Assembly (NCBI GenBank): GCA_964352715.1
Contig: CAYGSU010000037.1
Span: 1 to 39,265, forward strand
DNA from: JAVKBW01 sp964352715
GTDB taxonomy: Bacteria; Pseudomonadota; Alphaproteobacteria; UBA8366; Aestuariispiraceae
Direction: 5' to 3'
DNA length: 39,265 bases
Shown here: positions 29,892-39,263 of the stretch, piece by piece
Numbering within the stretch: the first letter of the stretch is position 1
How the letters are laid out: each line of letters opens with the position of its first letter
Program-made: the position numbers and the translations under genes
The notes under the pieces: model-generated
What the model was told of the DNA's origin: nothing
Database searches by the model: none
Seen by the model: only the letters and a program-made list of their open reading frames with translations

Positions 29892-31757
29892 ATGAAACTC
29901 AGTCTGACGCGTCGCCAATTTGCTCCGGTTATGGCCGGTATGGTCGCCATCGCAACCTCCGGCATTCTGCCGGCGCTTGCTGAAGGACTGAAGGGAACGG
30001 GCGGGCCGATCCACGGCCTGGCGCTTGGCCACGATCTGAAATATGGGCCTGAGTTCAAACACTTCGATTATGTGAACCCCGATGCGCCAAAAGGCGGCTC
30101 TGTCACCTTTGCCGCGCTGGGATCGTTCGACAGCCTCAACCCGTTCATCATCAAGGGCAGTCCCGGGGCCGGGTCGAGTTCGATTTACGATACGCTGATG
30201 GTTTCCCCGCAGGATGAGATCTTCGCGCAATACGGCCTGCTGGCTGAATCCGTGGAAGTGCCGGACGACAATTCCTGGGTCCAGTATGTGCTGAGGGAAG
30301 AGGCGCGGTTCCATGACGGCCACCCGATCCGCGCGGAAGACGTTATCTGGACATTCGAGAACCTGCGCGACAAGGGAAGGCCCTTCTATCGGTACTACTA
30401 CGGCAATGTGGAACAGGTTGTCGCCATCGATGACCGCACTGTCCGGTTCAACTTCAAGCCGGGCGATAACGCCGAACTGTCGCTGATTCTGGGTCAGTTG
30501 CCGGTTCTGCCAAAACACTACTGGGCCGACCGCGACTTTGAGAAAACCACGCTTGACGCGCCGCTGGGGTCCGCTGCCTACCGCATTGCGTCGGTCGATC
30601 CGGGCCGCGCCGTGGTGATGGAACGGGTGGAGGATTACTGGGCAGCCGATCTGCCGGTAAACAAGGGCCGCGATAACTACGCCAGCATCCGCTATGAATA
30701 TTACCGCGACCCGACCGTTGCGCTGGAATCCTTCAAGGCCGGCAATATCGATATCCGTGCGGAGAACACCGCCAAATTCTGGGCAACTGCCTACGACATT
30801 CCGGCCGTCAAGGATGGCCGTATCATCAAGAAGGAATTTCCGCACGGCCGGTCGGCCGGCATGCAGGCCTATGTGATGAACTTGCGCAATCCGCTGTTTC
30901 AGGATGTCCGGGTGCGCGAAGCGATCATCCTCGCCTGGGATTTCGAATGGGTGAACGCCAACATCACCTATGGCGCCTACAAGCGGACAGAAAGTTACTT
31001 TGCCAATTCCGAGCTTGCTTCTTCCGGTCTGCCGCAGGGCGAGGAACTTGAAATTCTGGAAGGGCTGCGCGGCCGGATTCCCGATCAGGTCTTCACTGAA
31101 CCCTATGCGCTTCCAACGACAGACGGGTCCGGCAACAACCGCGAGAACCTGCGCAAGGCATACGAATTGCTGCAGCAGGCCGGTTGGGAGGTGAAGGACA
31201 AGAAGCTGGTGAATGCCGAAACCGGTGAGCCGTTCGAGTTTGAAATCATGCTGCGCGGCGAAGCACTGGTGCCGCACACCCAGCCGCTGGTCCGCAGCCT
31301 GAAACGGCTGGGCATCGAGGCCAATATCCGCGCCGTCGAGGACGCGCAGTATGAATCCCGTCTGGAAAACTACGATTTCGACATGATCGTTTCCGGCTGG
31401 GGCCAGTCGCTGTCACCGGGCAACGAACAGCGCGATTTCTGGGGCTCGGACACGGCAGACCGTCCGGGTGGCCGAAACCTGATCGGCGTTCGCGACCCCG
31501 CCATCGACGAGCTTATCGAACTGGTGATTTCCGCACCGAACCGCGAAAGCCTAGTCCAGCGCACCCGCGCGCTTGACCGGGTGCTGCTGTGGAACCAGTT
31601 CGTTATCCCGATGTTCCATATCAATGTCGACCGCATTGCCTACTGGAACCGGTTCGGTATTCCCGACAAGCCGATCCCCCTGCAAGGCGTTGATACGTCT
31701 GCCTGGTGGATCGATCCGGAAAAGGACGCCGCCCTGCAGCAAAAGGGTCGGAACTGA
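29892..31757 (+). CDS. yejA: Oligopeptide ABC transporter substrate-binding protein YejA
   Basis: A 621-residue periplasmic binding protein (SBP_bac_5 family) that captures oligopeptides, such as microcin C in E. coli, for import. The signal peptide (about 1-30) carries twin arginines, LTRRQFAPV, so export may be by Tat. Family blocks are ALGHDLKYGPEFKHFDYVNP, GSFDSLNPFIIKG, FHDGHPIRAEDVIWTFENL and VMNLRNPLFQDVRVREAI. AAGGAAG precedes the ATG by four bases. First gene of yejABEF; the transporter is complete. Confidence 0.94.
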   Translation: MKLSLTRRQFAPVMAGMVAIATSGILPALAEGLKGTGGPIHGLALGHDLKYGPEFKHFDYVNPDAPKGGSVTFAALGSFDSLNPFIIKGSPGAGSSSIYDTLMVSPQDEIFAQYGLLAESVEVPDDNSWVQYVLREEARFHDGHPIRAEDVIWTFENLRDKGRPFYRYYYGNVEQVVAIDDRTVRFNFKPGDNAELSLILGQLPVLPKHYWADRDFEKTTLDAPLGSAAYRIASVDPGRAVVMERVEDYWAADLPVNKGRDNYASIRYEYYRDPTVALESFKAGNIDIRAENTAKFWATAYDIPAVKDGRIIKKEFPHGRSAGMQAYVMNLRNPLFQDVRVREAIILAWDFEWVNANITYGAYKRTESYFANSELASSGLPQGEELEILEGLRGRIPDQVFTEPYALPTTDGSGNNRENLRKAYELLQQAGWEVKDKKLVNAETGEPFEFEIMLRGEALVPHTQPLVRSLKRLGIEANIRAVEDAQYESRLENYDFDMIVSGWGQSLSPGNEQRDFWGSDTADRPGGRNLIGVRDPAIDELIELVISAPNRESLVQRTRALDRVLLWNQFVIPMFHINVDRIAYWNRFGIPDKPIPLQGVDTSAWWIDPEKDAALQQKGRN

Positions 31758-31782
31758 GGCCGGCATCTGTTAAAGACCTATA

Positions 31783-32889
31783 ATGCTCGCTTATATCGTC
31801 CGCCGCCTGCTGCTGATCGTCCCGACTCTGGTCGGGATCATGACCATCAGCTTCATCATCATTCAGGCGGCGCCGGGCGGCCCGATTGACCGGCTGATCG
31901 CTGAACTGAAGGGCGAGGCGGCGGGCGCCCTGTCGCAGGTCACCGGACCGAGCGGCGATTTCGGCACGTCCGATTCCGGCTCCAGCGCCAAGCCGGGGGC
32001 CGACACATCAACTCGCGGGTCGCGCGGGCTCGATCCTGAATTCATTGCGGAACTGGAAAAGCAGTTCGGCTTCGACAAGCCGGCGCATGAACGCTTTCTG
32101 CTGATGATGGGCAACTATGCCACCTTCGACTTCGGCACCAGCTACTTCCGTGATGAAAAAGTGGTCGATCTGGTTCTCGACAAGATGCCGGTGTCGATCT
32201 CGCTGGGTATCTGGACAACGCTGATCGTCTATCTGATTTCGATTCCGCTGGGCATCATGAAAGCGGTTCGCGATGGGTCGCGGTTCGATGTCTGGACCAG
32301 CGGTCTGGTGATCGTCGGCAATGCGATTCCGGGGTTCCTGTTTGCCGTGCTGCTGATTGTCGTATTTGCCGGCGGGAGATACTTCGACTGGTTTCCGCTG
32401 AAGGGTCTTGTGTCTGAAAACTGGGACGAATTGTCGACCTTCGATCAGATCCTGGATTATCTCTGGCATATGGTTCTGCCGGTAACCGCGATGGTAATCG
32501 GCGGGTTCGCCACCCTGACCATGCTGACCAAAAACAGCTTTCTGGACGAAATCAACAAGCAGTATGTGGTGACCGCGCGCGCCAAGGGGCTGGAAGAACG
32601 CAGGGTTCTGTACGGGCACGTGTTTCGCAACGCCATGCTGATCGTGATCGCCGGCTTTCCATCCGCCTTTGTCAGCATCCTGTTCACGTCCTCGCTGCTG
32701 ATCGAGGTGATTTTTTCGCTCGACGGGCTGGGCCTGCTGGGCTTCGAGGCTGCGCTTGACCGTGACTACCCGGTGATGTTCGCCAGCCTGTACTTTTTCA
32801 CCCTGCTGGGCTTGCTGATGAACATCATCGGCGATGTGATGTATATGATCATCGATCCGCGTATCGATTTCGAGGCCCGCAATGACTGA
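31783..32889 (+). CDS. yejB: Oligopeptide ABC transporter permease YejB
   Basis: A 368-residue inner-membrane permease. The first helix (IVRRLLLIVPTLVGIMTISF) is followed by a large periplasmic loop with a Ser/Gly/Thr-rich insert (residues about 50-85), then the helices of the BPD_transp_1 domain. The ATPase-contacting EAA loop is QYVVTARAKGLEERRVLYGHV. The C-terminus IDPRIDF is typical. It follows yejA after 25 bases and overlaps yejE by eight. Confidence 0.94.
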   Translation: MLAYIVRRLLLIVPTLVGIMTISFIIIQAAPGGPIDRLIAELKGEAAGALSQVTGPSGDFGTSDSGSSAKPGADTSTRGSRGLDPEFIAELEKQFGFDKPAHERFLLMMGNYATFDFGTSYFRDEKVVDLVLDKMPVSISLGIWTTLIVYLISIPLGIMKAVRDGSRFDVWTSGLVIVGNAIPGFLFAVLLIVVFAGGRYFDWFPLKGLVSENWDELSTFDQILDYLWHMVLPVTAMVIGGFATLTMLTKNSFLDEINKQYVVTARAKGLEERRVLYGHVFRNAMLIVIAGFPSAFVSILFTSSLLIEVIFSLDGLGLLGFEAALDRDYPVMFASLYFFTLLGLLMNIIGDVMYMIIDPRIDFEARND

Positions 32890-33946
32890 TGCGGCGGTCG
32901 AAACAGTAAAACCCGGGGGCCTGATGAAGATCACCCCTGTGATGCGCCGGCGGCTCGACCGGTTCCGCAAAAACCGGCGCGGCTGGTGGTCGTTCTGGAT
33001 ATTCCTGATCCTGTTCGTCGTCTCGTTGTTTGCTGATTTTATCGCCAACGACCGGCCGCTGATCGTGCAATATGATGGCCGGTATTTCTTTCCTGTGGTC
33101 GAGGCGGTGGCGGAAACCGAATATGGCGGCTTCTTTGAAACCGAGGCCGATTATACCGATCCGGCCGTGGTTGACCTGATTCAGGAACAGGGCTGGATGG
33201 TCTGGCCGATCATCCGATATCGCTACGATACGCCGGCCAGCGATCTTCAAGGTCCCGCGCCAACGCCGCCGGATTCGCAGCACTGGCTTGGCACCGATGA
33301 CGAGGCGCGGGATTTGGCCGCAAGGCTGATCTACGGGTTCCGTATTTCTGTCCTGTTCGGCCTGGCGCTGACTTTTGCGACTTCGGTGATCGGTATTTTC
33401 GTCGGTCTGGTACAGGGGTTTTTCGGCGGCTGGACCGACCTTGCCGGGCAACGCGTCATCGAGGTCTGGAACGGCCTGCCGGTGCTGTATCTGTTGATTA
33501 TCATGGCGTCCATCGTTCAGCCGAATTTCTGGTGGCTGCTGGGCATCATGGTGCTGTTCGGCTGGACAGGTCTGGTCGGGCTTGTGCGGGCCGAAACCCT
33601 GCGCGCCCGCAATTTCGATTTTGTAAGGGCGTCACGGGCGCTGGGCGTGTCCGACTGGGTGATCATGCGTCGACACATTCTGCCCAATGCGATGGTGGCG
33701 ACCCTGACCTTCCTGCCGTTTATAACGAGCGGGTCTGTGGTGGCACTGGCGTCGCTGGATTTTCTCGGCTTCGGCCTGCCGCCCGGCTCGCCGTCACTGG
33801 GTGAAATGTTGAAACAAGGCAAGGAAAACCTGCAGGCGCCGTGGCTGGGCATTACGGCCTTTGTCAGCATCGGGTTGCTGCTGTCGCTGCTTGTGTTCAT
33901 TGGCGAAGCGGTGCGCGATGCGTTCGACCCACGCAAGACGGGATGA
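32882..33946 (+). CDS. yejE: Oligopeptide ABC transporter permease YejE
   Basis: A 354-residue partner permease of YejB. The first helix is WWSFWIFLILFVVSLFADFI, and a periplasmic domain contains HWLGTDDEARDLAARLIYGF. The EAA loop is FDFVRASRALGVSDWVIMRR, and FGLPPGSPSLGEML is the conserved end region. It overlaps yejB and is followed after a few bases by yejF. Confidence 0.94.
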   Translation: MTDAAVETVKPGGLMKITPVMRRRLDRFRKNRRGWWSFWIFLILFVVSLFADFIANDRPLIVQYDGRYFFPVVEAVAETEYGGFFETEADYTDPAVVDLIQEQGWMVWPIIRYRYDTPASDLQGPAPTPPDSQHWLGTDDEARDLAARLIYGFRISVLFGLALTFATSVIGIFVGLVQGFFGGWTDLAGQRVIEVWNGLPVLYLLIIMASIVQPNFWWLLGIMVLFGWTGLVGLVRAETLRARNFDFVRASRALGVSDWVIMRRHILPNAMVATLTFLPFITSGSVVALASLDFLGFGLPPGSPSLGEMLKQGKENLQAPWLGITAFVSIGLLLSLLVFIGEAVRDAFDPRKTG

Positions 33947-33953
33947 GGGAATG

Positions 33954-35585
33954 ATGACCGAAGCCTTGCTGAAAGTGGACGATCTGTCGGTTTCCTTCGT
34001 CTTGCCGGATGGCGGCGAGGCCCCGGCGGTGCGTCATGTGTCTTTCGAAATCGACCGAGGCGAGACCCTGGCGCTGGTCGGTGAATCCGGCTCCGGCAAA
34101 TCGGTCACCGCCTTGTCGATCCTGCAATTGTTGCCCTACCCGTCGGCACGGCATCCGTCCGGGTCGATCCATTTTGACGGAACGGAACTGATGGGCGCGG
34201 CTGAACCGGCGTTGCGTAAAGTGCGCGGCAATCGAATCTCGATGATCTTTCAGGAACCGATGACCTCGCTGAACCCGCTGCATACGGTCGAAAAGCAGAT
34301 CGCCGAGGCCCTCATTCTGCATCGTGGCCTGACCGGAAATGCGGTGCGGGCGCGGGTGCTGGAACTCCTCGACCTTGTCGGCATCCAGGACCCGGAAAAA
34401 CGGCTCGGTTCGTATCCGCACCAGCTTTCCGGCGGACAGAGGCAACGGGTGATGATTGCCATGGCGCTGGCCAACGAACCTGACCTTCTGATCGCCGACG
34501 AACCGACAACGGCTTTGGATGTCACGATACAGGCGCAAATCCTCAAACTGCTTGAAGACCTGCAGCAGAAATTCGGCATGGCGATCCTGTTCATTACCCA
34601 CGATCTGGGGATAGTGCGCAGAATATCGGAACGCGTGGCTGTGATGCGCAATGGAGAGATTGTCGAAACAGGCACCACCGCGTCTGTCTTCGCCGACCCC
34701 AGACATGATTACACGAAACGGCTATTGGCGGCGCAACCGTCCGGCACGAAAACACCGAACGATCCCGATGCGCCCATCGTGATGAAGGGCGATGCCGTCA
34801 AGGTCTGGTTCCCGATCAGGAAGGGGCTGTTCCGGCGCACGGTCGACAACATCAAGGCGGTCGACGGCATCGACGTCGAAATCCGGGAAGGGCAAACCTT
34901 GGGCGTGGTTGGCGAATCCGGTTCCGGCAAGACCACCCTGGGCATGGCCCTGCTGCGGTTGCAGCAGGCGGACGGCGCAATTGCGTTTGAAGGCCAGAGC
35001 ATCGACGGCATGAAAAGCAGCGATCTGCAGCCGCTGCGGCGGCAGATGCAGGTGGTGTTTCAGGACCCGTATGGCTCGCTCAGCCCCCGCATGTCGGTCG
35101 GCGAGATTATCGAGGAAGGGCTTAAGGTCCATAATCTCGGCGGTAGTGCGGCTGAACGGGAAGACCTTGTCATTCGGGGGTTGAACGAAGTCGATCTCGA
35201 CCCGGATGTGCGGCATCGCTATCCGCATGAATTTTCCGGTGGCCAACGGCAGCGGATCGCCATCGCCCGGGCGCTGGTGCTGAAGCCGCGCTTCATCGTG
35301 CTGGACGAGCCGACCTCGGCGCTCGACATGTCGGTACAGGCGCAAATCGTCGATCTGCTGCGCGATATTCAGACCCGCCACAAGCTGGCCTACATGTTTA
35401 TCAGCCATGACCTGAAGGTCGTGCGCGCGATGGCCGACACGGTGATGGTGATGCGCAACGGCAGGGTTGTTGAACAGGGGCCGGCCCGGCAGATTTTCGA
35501 CGATCCGCAGAATGCTTATACAAAGGCGCTGATGGCGGCGGCATTCCGCCTGGAAGCGGATGAAAGCGGCGTCGTCGCTGTTTGA
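33954..35585 (+). CDS. yejF: Oligopeptide ABC transporter double ATPase YejF
   Basis: A 543-residue protein with two ABC ATPase domains. The first has Walker A GESGSGKS, signature LSGGQRQRV and Walker B LLIADEPTTALD. The second has Walker A GESGSGKTTLG, signature FSGGQRQRIAIARAL and Walker B FIVLDEPTSALD. Both have a switch histidine (ITHDLG, ISHDLK). A single chain therefore powers the YejB/YejE channel. Of the tandem ATGs at 33951 and 33954, I prefer the second because GAGGG lies four bases before it. The upstream frame to 33861 lies inside yejE. Confidence 0.94.
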   Translation: MTEALLKVDDLSVSFVLPDGGEAPAVRHVSFEIDRGETLALVGESGSGKSVTALSILQLLPYPSARHPSGSIHFDGTELMGAAEPALRKVRGNRISMIFQEPMTSLNPLHTVEKQIAEALILHRGLTGNAVRARVLELLDLVGIQDPEKRLGSYPHQLSGGQRQRVMIAMALANEPDLLIADEPTTALDVTIQAQILKLLEDLQQKFGMAILFITHDLGIVRRISERVAVMRNGEIVETGTTASVFADPRHDYTKRLLAAQPSGTKTPNDPDAPIVMKGDAVKVWFPIRKGLFRRTVDNIKAVDGIDVEIREGQTLGVVGESGSGKTTLGMALLRLQQADGAIAFEGQSIDGMKSSDLQPLRRQMQVVFQDPYGSLSPRMSVGEIIEEGLKVHNLGGSAAEREDLVIRGLNEVDLDPDVRHRYPHEFSGGQRQRIAIARALVLKPRFIVLDEPTSALDMSVQAQIVDLLRDIQTRHKLAYMFISHDLKVVRAMADTVMVMRNGRVVEQGPARQIFDDPQNAYTKALMAAAFRLEADESGVVAV

Positions 35586-35599
35586 ACGAGGGGAAACTC

Positions 35600-36253
35600 A
35601 TGGAAGACAACAAGGATACGCTACGGGACGCATTTGACGCTATATGGCTGCATATCGCCGGTCTGAAAGACAAGATGAACGGCAACAGCATTGATGTGCC
35701 GGCCTTTGTCCCGCCCGTTGCCCGAGGTGCGGATGCGCCGGCGGAATCCCGCTTCGGGACTGATTTTCCGGTTTTGCGCCATGTGAACGCGGCAATCGAG
35801 CTTGCCCGTCAACACAAGGCGGCATCGATAGCGGATCACTTTGCCGGCGCACTGCCTTTGCTGCGTTGGTCGCAGAACCCCAGCTACAACGAAACCAACT
35901 GTTCGCGCTCGCTGCTGGATGGCTATGCCTATGCAGCGATGGGCGGGCCGGACGGGCCGATCAAATGCGCCGCGCCACGCGGCGGCATCATGCTGATGGG
36001 CCCGCAGGTGACCTATCCCGATCACCGACATGGCCCGAAGGAAGTTTACCTCGTGCTGACACCGGGCGCGCAGTGGCGGCTGGATGAAGGCGACTGGTTC
36101 GATGTCGAAGCCGGCGATCTTTTGTATCACGACGCCTGGCAGATGCACGCTATTCGCACAACCGATCAGCCGTTTCTGGCTTTTGCCGGCTGGGTCGAGC
36201 CGGGGGAACGGGCCTCCATCGGCTGGGGCGACAAGGCCGCGGCCTCCGCTTGA
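35600..36253 (+). CDS. DMSP-lyase family cupin (DddL/DddQ/DddK-like)
   Basis: A 217-residue protein with an alpha-helical N-terminus and a C-terminal cupin. The cupin has the metal residues His142, His144, Glu148 and His183, plus Tyr150, in YPDHRHGPKEVYLVLTPG and MHAIRTTDQP. The spacing H-x-H-x3-E-x-Y, with the last His about 39 further on, is that of DMSP lyases such as DddK and DddW, where the Tyr starts beta-elimination to dimethyl sulfide and acrylate. Other blocks (LPLLRW, SLLDGYAYA, GIMLMGPQVTYPDH) fit the family. It follows yejF after 14 bases, so it may be co-transcribed. The actual substrate is unproven. GAGGGG is six bases before the ATG. Confidence 0.72.
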   Translation: MEDNKDTLRDAFDAIWLHIAGLKDKMNGNSIDVPAFVPPVARGADAPAESRFGTDFPVLRHVNAAIELARQHKAASIADHFAGALPLLRWSQNPSYNETNCSRSLLDGYAYAAMGGPDGPIKCAAPRGGIMLMGPQVTYPDHRHGPKEVYLVLTPGAQWRLDEGDWFDVEAGDLLYHDAWQMHAIRTTDQPFLAFAGWVEPGERASIGWGDKAAASA

Positions 36254-36265
36254 ACACGGACTGCT

Positions 36266-37765
36266 TTATTCCGCGACCTCGGCCTTCGGATCCTTCAATT
36301 GCCGGTCGGCGATTTCCGCCAGCAGGCGGATGCCCGGCTCGATCAGATCTTCCGGGATCGACGAGAATCCGAGTCGGAAGTAGTTTCGGTGACGGTTCGG
36401 CACGGCGAAGAAGATATCGCCCGGCTCGATGACAATGCTTTCCTTCAGGGCGTCGTCGGCCAGCACCCTTGCATCGAACCCTTTCGGCCCCCGGATCCAG
36501 AACGATGTGCCGCCGAAAACCGGTGCCTGCGACCAGCCGGGAAAGTGGTCGGCCAGCGCCAGCCCCATCGCTTCCCAGCGTTTCAGATAGGCGCGGTGCA
36601 GGTGGTTGATCAGGGAATCGTGGCCGCCCAATGACAGAAACAGCGCGACAACCCGCTGGTTATTGCCCGGCGGGTGACGGTACATCAACCGGCGCATCGC
36701 CCGCAGCTCGTCAATCAGGTCGACCGGACCGACAACGAACCCCATGCGCAGGCCCGGCATCATCGATTTCGACAGACTGCCGACATGCAGAACCCGTCCG
36801 GCCCTGTCGAGCGACTTCAGGGCGACGGTCGGTTCACCCCGGTAGTTCGTTTCGTATTCGTAATCGTCTTCGATGATCAGGGCGTCATTTTCATTCGCCC
36901 AGTCCAGCAGTTCTCGCCGCCGGGCAAGGCTCATCGTTTCATTGGTCGGGTACTGATGGCTTGGCGTGACATAGACGATTTCGGAATTGCCCAGCAGATC
37001 GACCCTTAAGCCGTCGTCATCCAGCGGGATGGGTCTTATGTCGTCGCTGCGCAGCGAAAACATGTTGCGGATATCGGGATAGCCCGGGTCTTCCACTGCG
37101 ACGGCGGTGTGGTCGCGCACCAGCAGATGAGACAGCAGATACAGCGCGTTCTGCGCGCCCATCGTGACCAGAATTTCTTCCGGCTTCGCCATCACGCCGC
37201 GTCGGGTCAGAATGCGCTGGCGGATCTGTTCGATCAGCATCGGGTCATCGGCGTTGAACCGGTCGTCGGTCCACGCGTCCAGCCATTTCAGGCTCATCGA
37301 CTGTCGCATGCAGTCGCGCCACGCACCGATCGGAAACAGCCTGGCGTCGACCTGACCGTAGATGAACGGATATTTGTAGTCGTGCCAGTTCTGCGGTTTT
37401 GAAATGTTGGTCTGCTGGCTCGGTTTCAGGCGCAGCTTGGATTGCCAGTCGACAGGTCTGCCTTGCGGCGCAGATGGCGGCGGTCGGGCGCCGGATTGAG
37501 TCGAAATGCCACTGCGGACATTATCCGAGACATAAAAGCCGGATCGTTCCCTGGCGATCAGAAAGCCGTCCACGGCCAGGGCCTGATAGGCCAGCATCAC
37601 GGTGTTGCGGGAAACGCCAAGCCGTTTCGCCATCGCGCGGGTCGACGGTACCGGCGATTTCGCAGGCAATTGCCCGGCCAGCATGGCGGAGACCAGCATT
37701 TCGCGAATTTGCGACTGCAGGGTGGTCGCCTTGTCGCGTTCCACGTGAAACAGACTGTAGCGCAT
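36266..37765 (-). CDS. MocR-type regulator (GntR helix-turn-helix + aminotransferase-like domain)
   Basis: A 499-residue regulator. The N-terminal GntR winged helix has PSTRAMAKRLGVSRNTVMLAYQAL. A linker leads to a fold-type I aminotransferase-like domain with SLSKSMMPGLRMGFVVGP, which holds the PLP-binding lysine, and IIEDDYEYETNYRG with the ring-nitrogen Asp. MocR proteins such as TauR, GabR and PdxR use PLP plus an amine ligand to switch an adjacent aminotransferase or vitamin gene. The divergent aminotransferase gene and a 22-bp-phased direct repeat between them fit that arrangement. Confidence 0.93.
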   Translation of the reverse strand: MRYSLFHVERDKATTLQSQIREMLVSAMLAGQLPAKSPVPSTRAMAKRLGVSRNTVMLAYQALAVDGFLIARERSGFYVSDNVRSGISTQSGARPPPSAPQGRPVDWQSKLRLKPSQQTNISKPQNWHDYKYPFIYGQVDARLFPIGAWRDCMRQSMSLKWLDAWTDDRFNADDPMLIEQIRQRILTRRGVMAKPEEILVTMGAQNALYLLSHLLVRDHTAVAVEDPGYPDIRNMFSLRSDDIRPIPLDDDGLRVDLLGNSEIVYVTPSHQYPTNETMSLARRRELLDWANENDALIIEDDYEYETNYRGEPTVALKSLDRAGRVLHVGSLSKSMMPGLRMGFVVGPVDLIDELRAMRRLMYRHPPGNNQRVVALFLSLGGHDSLINHLHRAYLKRWEAMGLALADHFPGWSQAPVFGGTSFWIRGPKGFDARVLADDALKESIVIEPGDIFFAVPNRHRNYFRLGFSSIPEDLIEPGIRLLAEIADRQLKDPKAEVAE

Positions 37766-37813
37766 TGTCGATCTCTATCCTGTCCGGCCGTATCCGGGAA
37801 AACAGCGAGCTAT

Positions 37814-37845
37814 CTGGCCCTATTATCAGATCAGGCTGGCTCTAT
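37814..37845. promoter_or_regulatory. Direct-repeat operator for the MocR regulator
   Basis: CTGGCCCTAT (37814-37823) and CTGGCTCTAT (37836-37845) are direct repeats with one difference. Their starts are 22 bp apart, about two helical turns, so both face the same side. MocR regulators such as TauR and GabR bind phased direct repeats in divergent promoter regions, and TauR sites begin with CTGG. Confidence 0.6.
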
Positions 37846-37925
37846 CGCAAGGGCCGGCTTTCGGTTCATATGGCACAGTGCGCCCTGATGGGCGTTTCCC
37901 TGAATTTCTAGATTGGATAAGTGTC

Positions 37926-39263
37926 ATGAATGTCGTTGCAAAACCGCTGGAACGGTTCTCCACCAACTCGCTGGAACAGCACTGGATGCCGTTTTCCGCG
38001 AACCGCGACTTCAAGGCCGCGCCGCGTCTGATCACCAAAAGCGAAGGCATGTATCTGTGGAACCAGAACGGCGACAAGCTGATTGATGGCTGTTCCGGCC
38101 TGTTCAACGTCGCCGCCGGCCATGGCCGGCGCGAAATCGCCGACGCCGTTTATGCCCAGATGCTGCAGAACGACTATACCTCGCCATTCCAGACCGGGCA
38201 GCCGACGTCATTCGCATTGGCGGCCAAATTGACTAACATGCTGCCGGAACCGTTCAACCACGTGTTCTTCACCAATTCCGGGTCGGAATCGATCGACACC
38301 GCGCTGAAGATGGTGATGGCCTATCACCGGGCGCGTGGCGACGGCCAGCGCATCCGCTTCGTGTCGCGCGAACGCGCCTATCACGGCGTCAACATGGGCG
38401 GGGTATCGTTGTCAGGCATGGTAAAGAACCGGGAAACCTTCCCGGTCGTGATGCCGAATATCGTGATGATCCGCCACACCTGGAATGCGGAAGAACTGTT
38501 CGTCAACGGTCAGCCGGAAACCGGTGCGGAACTGGCGAACGATCTGCAGCGCCATTGCGAAACCTATGGCGGGTCGACCATCGCCGCCGTGTTCGTGGAA
38601 CCGGTTGCCGGCTCAACCGGTACGCTGGCCCCACCGAAAGGCTATCTGGAACGCCTGCGCGAAATCTGCGATCAGCACGGCATTCTGCTGGTTTTCGATG
38701 AAGTGATCACCGGCTTCGGCCGCCTGGGTACGCCGTTCGCGGCAGATAAATTCGGCGTGATGCCGGACATCATGACCATGGCGAAGGCGCTGACAAACGG
38801 TGCGATCCCGATGGGCGCGGTTGCAGCGACGGATACGGTGTACGAAACCGTTACCAACGCCGCGCCGGAAAACGCCATCGAATTCTTCCATGGCTATACC
38901 TATTCCGGTCATCCGGCTGCTTGTGCCGCCGGTCTCGCAACCCTGCAGATATACGAGGATGAAGGCTTGTTCGAACGGGCCAACAGCCTGTCCGGTTACT
39001 TCGCCGACGCCATCTTCTCGCTGAAGGATCTGCCGGTCGTGAAGGATCTGCGCGTCATCGGCATGATGTCGGGCGTCGAGCTGCATCCGCTGGAAGGCAA
39101 GCCCGGCATTCGCGGCAACGAAACCCAGAAGAAGCTGTTCTGGAACGGTTGCCACTGTAAGTTCACCGGTGACACGGCGATTATCGCGCCGTCGCTGATC
39201 GTCGAGAAAAGCCAGATCGACGAAATCATCGACGTCTTCAGAAAGACGCTGTCGGAAATCTGA
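37926..39263 (+). CDS. Class III omega-amino acid (beta-alanine/taurine-type):pyruvate aminotransferase
   Basis: A 445-residue PLP enzyme. It begins like omega-amino acid:pyruvate aminotransferases (LEQHWMPFSANRDFK) and has SGLFNVAAGHGRREIADAV, FFTNSGSESIDTALKM, RAYHGVNMGGVSL, VFVEPVAGSTGTLAPPKGYL and FDEVITGFGRLG (PLP-ring Asp). The PLP lysine lies in MAKALTNGAIPMGAV. The likely amino donor is beta-alanine, taurine or another omega-amine, with pyruvate as acceptor; I cannot choose between them. The ATG at 37926 begins the conserved sequence; its ribosome site is weak. The stop is complete, two bases before the window end. Confidence 0.9.
   Translation: MNVVAKPLERFSTNSLEQHWMPFSANRDFKAAPRLITKSEGMYLWNQNGDKLIDGCSGLFNVAAGHGRREIADAVYAQMLQNDYTSPFQTGQPTSFALAAKLTNMLPEPFNHVFFTNSGSESIDTALKMVMAYHRARGDGQRIRFVSRERAYHGVNMGGVSLSGMVKNRETFPVVMPNIVMIRHTWNAEELFVNGQPETGAELANDLQRHCETYGGSTIAAVFVEPVAGSTGTLAPPKGYLERLREICDQHGILLVFDEVITGFGRLGTPFAADKFGVMPDIMTMAKALTNGAIPMGAVAATDTVYETVTNAAPENAIEFFHGYTYSGHPAACAAGLATLQIYEDEGLFERANSLSGYFADAIFSLKDLPVVKDLRVIGMMSGVELHPLEGKPGIRGNETQKKLFWNGCHCKFTGDTAIIAPSLIVEKSQIDEIIDVFRKTLSEI

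Noticed and set aside
29856..31277. 473-codon open frame opposite yejA
   Set aside because: Antisense shadow of yejA; no motif and no ribosome site.
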